A stretch of 28,486 nucleotides of DNA from an uncultured Bacteroidales bacterium (GTDB taxonomy: Bacteria; Bacteroidota; Bacteroidia; Bacteroidales; UBA932): contig CAMFSN010000008.1 in NCBI GenBank assembly GCA_945983015.1, positions 1-28,486 of the forward strand, written 5' to 3'. Positions within the stretch are counted from its first letter, which is position 1, and each line of letters begins with the position of its first letter. Below are positions 25,098-28,486 of this stretch, piece by piece. The notes under the pieces were generated by a model. That model was not told where the DNA came from. It saw nothing but the letters and a program-made list of their open reading frames with translations, and made no database searches. The position numbers and the translations under genes are program-made.

Positions 25098-28000
25098 TGC
25101 CTCGAGTGCAGCTCCTGTCGAAAGTATGCCCCTGGTGATGATTTTCAACCTGCCTTCGCTTTGTTTCAAAGTGAATTTGGAAGAATTAATCTTATTCAAA
25201 AGGCTGGCGAAAGCTTCGCTCGTATAATATGGAGATTGGGAATCAGCTATAAAGAAACATATCAGCATCCCGTTCTTTATAATAATCTTTTCGAAGCCAA
25301 GGCTTTGGCCCAGATTTCTGACTTTCACTACATTAAAGAGATTCTCCACCTGTGGAGGATAGTCTCCGAAACGGTCCTTGAGTTGAGACAGGAGCCGGTC
25401 TATCTCCCTTTCATCAAAGAAGGAATCCAATTGCTTGTAAATCCTTATCTTCTCAGAGCTGATATCCAGATAATCATCTGGAATCAAAGCCTGCTGGTCT
25501 GTCTCCACACTACAGTCTGAAGAAAATTTCCTTCGGCCCGCAGGAATAATATTGCCTGTCTCCATTCCTAACTCCTCCATAGCCTCGGAGAGTATCTTCT
25601 GATAGGTCTCATAACCCATATCCATAATGAAGCCGCTCTGTTCTGCCCCAAGCAGGTTTCCGGCTCCTCTTATATCCAGGTCTTGCATAGCTATGTTAAA
25701 GCCGCTGCCCAGGTCTGAGAACTCCTCTATGGCCTTTAGTCTCTTTCTAGCATCCTCCGTTACGGAAGACAGAGGAGGCACTATCAGATAGCAGAAAGCC
25801 TTTTTATTACTTCGCCCGACCCTTCCTCTAAGTTGATGCAGATCACTGAGTCCGAAATTCTGAGCCTGGTTGATAATGATGGTATTCGCATTTGGAATGT
25901 CCAGTCCATTCTCTATGATAGTGGTGCACAAAAGCAGGTCATACTCCCCTTCCATAAAGCTCAGTATCTTATCTTCCAATACTTTAGGAGGCATCTGTCC
26001 GTGAGCCACACAGATTCTCATATCTGGTTCGAGACGATGCAGTATGTCTTCTATGGCAGGAAGTTGTTCCACCCTGTTATGCAGGAAGAATATCTGACCT
26101 CCTCGCTTTAGTTCGTATTCCAGAATAGACCTTATCTCTTTCTCCTCAAAGATAATAATCTCTGTCTGCACCGGAATCCTGTTAGGTGGCGGAGTGGATA
26201 TGATACTCAAATCCCGGGCTCCCATAAGGGAGAACTGGAGGGTTCTCGGAATAGGGGTGGCTGTAAGGGTAAGGGTGTCGATACTGGACTGAAGCTGTCT
26301 CAACTTCTCCTTTGCCGCCACGCCGAATTTCTGTTCCTCGTCTATTATCAACAAGCCCAAGTCCTTGAACTCAAATTCTTTAGATAATATTTTATGAGTT
26401 CCTATCAGGATATCTATTCTCCCTTCCTTCAGCTCCTTCTTAATTTCAGCTATCTCCTTTGCGCTTCTGAGCCTGCTGACATAATCTACCCTGCAAGGCA
26501 GATTGGCAAGCCTGCTTACGAAGGTCTTATAATGTTGTAATGCCAATATGGTTGTCGGCACCAGCACCGCCACCTGCTTTCCATCCGTTGCGGCCTTGAA
26601 CGCCCCTCTTATCGCCACCTCCGTCTTTCCGAAGCCCACGTCCCCGCAGATGAGCCTGTCCATAGGAGGGGTATCCTCCATATCCCTTTTCATAGCCCTG
26701 GTGGCTTCCTCCTGGTCAGGAGTATCCTCATACATAAAGGAAGACTCCAACTCGTCCTGAAGATAAGAATCGGCTGAAAAGGCAAAGCCCTTGGAGGCAC
26801 GGCGCTTGGCGTAGAGTTGGATGAGGTCCTTGGCTATGTCCTTAAGCTTGCTCTTGGTATTGTTTTTCAGTGTCTGCCAAGTCTTTGAGCCAAGTTTGTT
26901 AACTTTCGGAACCTCTCCGTCCTTACTGCGGTAGCGGGATATTTTGTGCAGTCCGTGTACGGATACGAAGACCACGTCTCCGTCCTTATATATGAGTTTT
27001 ACCACCTCCTTGAAGCGGCCCATATCATCCTTTATCCTCACCAGTCCACCGAATACTCCTACGCCGTGATCTATGTGCACTATGTAATCACCTATGTTAA
27101 AGGATGCCAAATCGTTTACCGTGAGTTGTTCACTCTTTTCGACCGTACGGCGAAGCAGGGCCCTGTGAAAACGCTCAAATATCTCGTGATCGGAATAGCA
27201 GCATATCTTGTCCTCACTGTCTATGAATCCCTTATGTATGTTTTTCCCTATAACGAATTCCGGCAAAGGACAGAGTTCTTCCTCCAAAATGCTGACTATC
27301 CTGTCAGCCTGGGATTGCTTTTCACAGAAGACCTTTACTTTGTAGCCCTGTTCAAGCCGGCCTCTGATATCGGCGCAGAGAAGTTCGAAGTTCTTGTTAA
27401 ATACAGGCTGGGGTTGAATATGAAAGAGCAGGGGAGTTGCGTCCTTCGCTTTGCATAGAGGGAGGTCTAAATAAACATTGGCATAAGAAGAAGAGTATTT
27501 TATAAAATCCCTGTCCTTATACATATCGAAGGAATCGAACCATATTACGCTGTCCTTAGCCAATGTCTGTAAAATGCTTTGTCCTCCTTCGCTCTCCTCG
27601 CAGAGGATGTCGGACATTATCCAGGCGCTGTCACATTCAGATTTGGATAACTGGGTGTTACAGTCGAAGACGTGTATGTGCTCTATTTCATCTCCCCAAA
27701 AGGAGAGGCGGAAAGCTTCGTTGTTAGAGTAGGAGAAGAAGTCTATGATGCTGCCACGAACGGCAAATTGGCCTGGGGCTGAGACGAAGTCCACCCTTTC
27801 GAAACCGGAGTCGAAAAGTGTCTGGATTATCTTCTCGTGAGAAATTTCATCTCCCTTACGGATTTCGAACTGGGAAGTCGAGATGGACTTTGTGGCCGGA
27901 ATGAGTTCATCAAGAGCCTCAGGAAAGCTGACTAGAACGCAGAGTTCGTCCTGCTTGTAATTCAAAATGCTTTGAATGGCGGTGGTTCTCTGAACCTTAA

Positions 28001-28265
28001 GGGTGGATTTATAATTGCTTCTCTCTACCCCTGAGCCTGAATCCGGTAGAAAATAGACTTTATCGGGGTCTATCAGATTATACAAATCCGAAGCGCAATA
28101 CTCGGCACTATCTCTATCCGGAAGTACTATCAGATGCAGTCCTTTGTCTGCGCATTGACTGAAAACGAACCATCTGGCGGAGAAAAACAGGGAACGGCAG
28201 AATACTTCCTCTCCACTTTTTATCCTGCTTTTTAGAAGACTTGAAGCCTTACTGTCTATCACCAT
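25080..28265 (-). CDS. mfd: Transcription-repair coupling factor Mfd
   Basis: Mfd removes RNA polymerase stalled at DNA damage and recruits UvrA/UvrB. I place the start at the ATG at 28265 (1061 residues). A TTG at 28301 would add 12 residues but lies inside the DnaA-box region. All parts are present: the UvrB-like N-terminal part (about 1-340), the RNA polymerase-interacting domain (YIVHIDHGVGVF, 394-405), the helicase with Walker A GDVGFGKT (541-548), DEEQ (642-645), TATPIPRT and QLRGRVGRS, and the C-terminal TRCF domain. The length is a little below E. coli (1148). No broken motif is seen. Its stop lies 32 bases before coaX. The 5' region probably contains its promoter along with the DnaA boxes. 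Confidence 0.97.
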   Translation of the reverse strand: MVIDSKASSLLKSRIKSGEEVFCRSLFFSARWFVFSQCADKGLHLIVLPDRDSAEYCASDLYNLIDPDKVYFLPDSGSGVERSNYKSTLKVQRTTAIQSILNYKQDELCVLVSFPEALDELIPATKSISTSQFEIRKGDEISHEKIIQTLFDSGFERVDFVSAPGQFAVRGSIIDFFSYSNNEAFRLSFWGDEIEHIHVFDCNTQLSKSECDSAWIMSDILCEESEGGQSILQTLAKDSVIWFDSFDMYKDRDFIKYSSSYANVYLDLPLCKAKDATPLLFHIQPQPVFNKNFELLCADIRGRLEQGYKVKVFCEKQSQADRIVSILEEELCPLPEFVIGKNIHKGFIDSEDKICCYSDHEIFERFHRALLRRTVEKSEQLTVNDLASFNIGDYIVHIDHGVGVFGGLVRIKDDMGRFKEVVKLIYKDGDVVFVSVHGLHKISRYRSKDGEVPKVNKLGSKTWQTLKNNTKSKLKDIAKDLIQLYAKRRASKGFAFSADSYLQDELESSFMYEDTPDQEEATRAMKRDMEDTPPMDRLICGDVGFGKTEVAIRGAFKAATDGKQVAVLVPTTILALQHYKTFVSRLANLPCRVDYVSRLRSAKEIAEIKKELKEGRIDILIGTHKILSKEFEFKDLGLLIIDEEQKFGVAAKEKLRQLQSSIDTLTLTATPIPRTLQFSLMGARDLSIISTPPPNRIPVQTEIIIFEEKEIRSILEYELKRGGQIFFLHNRVEQLPAIEDILHRLEPDMRICVAHGQMPPKVLEDKILSFMEGEYDLLLCTTIIENGLDIPNANTIIINQAQNFGLSDLHQLRGRVGRSNKKAFCYLIVPPLSSVTEDARKRLKAIEEFSDLGSGFNIAMQDLDIRGAGNLLGAEQSGFIMDMGYETYQKILSEAMEELGMETGNIIPAGRRKFSSDCSVETDQQALIPDDYLDISSEKIRIYKQLDSFFDEREIDRLLSQLKDRFGDYPPQVENLFNVVKVRNLGQSLGFEKIIIKNGMLICFFIADSQSPYYTSEAFASLLNKINSSKFTLKQSEGRLKIITRGILSTGAALEALKKLQ

Positions 28266-28283
28266 AAAAATTGTTAATAAAGC

Positions 28284-28433
28284 TGTGGAAAACCTGTGCA
28301 AAACTATGTGGATAACTTAGACCTGAAAGTTTTCCACAATAAATTCCTCACTTTATCCACAAGTTATCAAACATCACTTTCTTCGTAAAAACTTGACTTT
28401 CAATGAAGATTTAAAGTTATCCACATTTCCACA
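28284..28433. other. DnaA-box cluster, candidate replication origin or DnaA-controlled region
   Basis: Perfect TTATCCACA boxes lie at 28307-28315 (-), 28353-28361 (+) and 28417-28425 (+). Near matches are TTTTCCACA at 28284-28292 (-) and 28330-28338 (+), ATTTCCACA at 28425-28433 (+), and TTTTGCACA at 28295-28303 (-). The boxes at 28284, 28307, 28330 and 28353 are each exactly 23 bases apart, two on each strand, symmetric about 28322.5. The region is non-coding and AT-rich, with an AT tract at 28266-28283 that could unwind. The boxes are seen directly. Whether this is oriC or a DnaA-regulated promoter is inference; no dnaA gene is in view. Confidence 0.7.
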
Positions 28434-28441
28434 GCCTAAAC

Positions 28442-28486
28442 CTGTCTCTTATACACATCTCCGAGCCCACGAGACGGACTCCTATC
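28442..28486 (+). other. Illumina Nextera adapter left on the contig end (not genomic)
   Basis: Bases 28442-28460 are the 19-base transposase mosaic end in read-through orientation. Bases 28461-28475 (CCGAGCCCACGAGAC) are the Nextera read 2 arm. Bases 28476-28483 (GGACTCCT) sit where the i7 index belongs, and 28484-28486 (ATC) begin the flow-cell P7 tail. The order and the uninterrupted match leave little doubt. The genome sequence ends at 28441. Confidence 0.97.

Noticed and set aside
28266..28301. TTG at 28301 as the mfd start
   Set aside because: It would add 12 residues encoded by DnaA-box sequence. The ATG at 28265 is the simpler start.

Overview
The window looks like a contig from a member of the order Bacteroidales (Bacteroidota). 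Support comes from Bacteroidota-type promoters (TTG or TTTG about 20 bases before TAnnTTTG), a GTPase-impaired second EF-G, the thyA-folA pair, a lipoprotein-type LptC, and many secreted proteins with weak ribosome binding sites. Nearly everything is chromosomal and vertical in character. I see no insertion sequence, phage gene, CRISPR array, tRNA or rRNA. Only thyA, folA and one phosphohydrolase-like gene are on the + strand.

Layout from left to right. At 1-65 is the cut-off start of a secreted (lipo)protein gene on the - strand. It is followed by a rho-independent terminator (223-264) for an EF-G paralog (305-2416) that has its own promoter. At 2488-5644 is a two-gene unit: a large zincin, propeller and barrel protein and a small CpXC zinc-ribbon protein. 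From a divergent promoter region at 5660-5715, thyA and folA (5733-7063) run the other way and supply dTMP and recycle folate. At 7084-16032 lies a tight five-gene envelope operon: LPP20-like lipoprotein, LPP20/NTF2-like secreted protein, transglutaminase-like secreted protein, and two tandem paralogs with PEGA repeats and a C-terminal barrel. This is the least characterised block and my best candidate for an undescribed system. Upstream are ychF and rsmA, coupled by a TAATG overlap. An endonuclease/exonuclease/phosphatase gene diverges from ychF.

From 25047 down to 18924 runs an envelope-biogenesis cluster: coaX, a FadL-like outer membrane protein, a TPR protein, lptC and ppiD. It is driven at least in part by a good promoter inside the 3' end of mfd. 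Mfd (25080-28265) is the last gene. Upstream of it, 28266-28441 is non-coding and holds three perfect DnaA boxes plus several near matches. Four of these boxes form an exactly symmetric array with 23-base spacing. This is a candidate replication origin or DnaA-controlled region.

The final 45 bases (28442-28486) are not genomic. They are Illumina Nextera adapter, including the i7 index, left on the end of the assembly.
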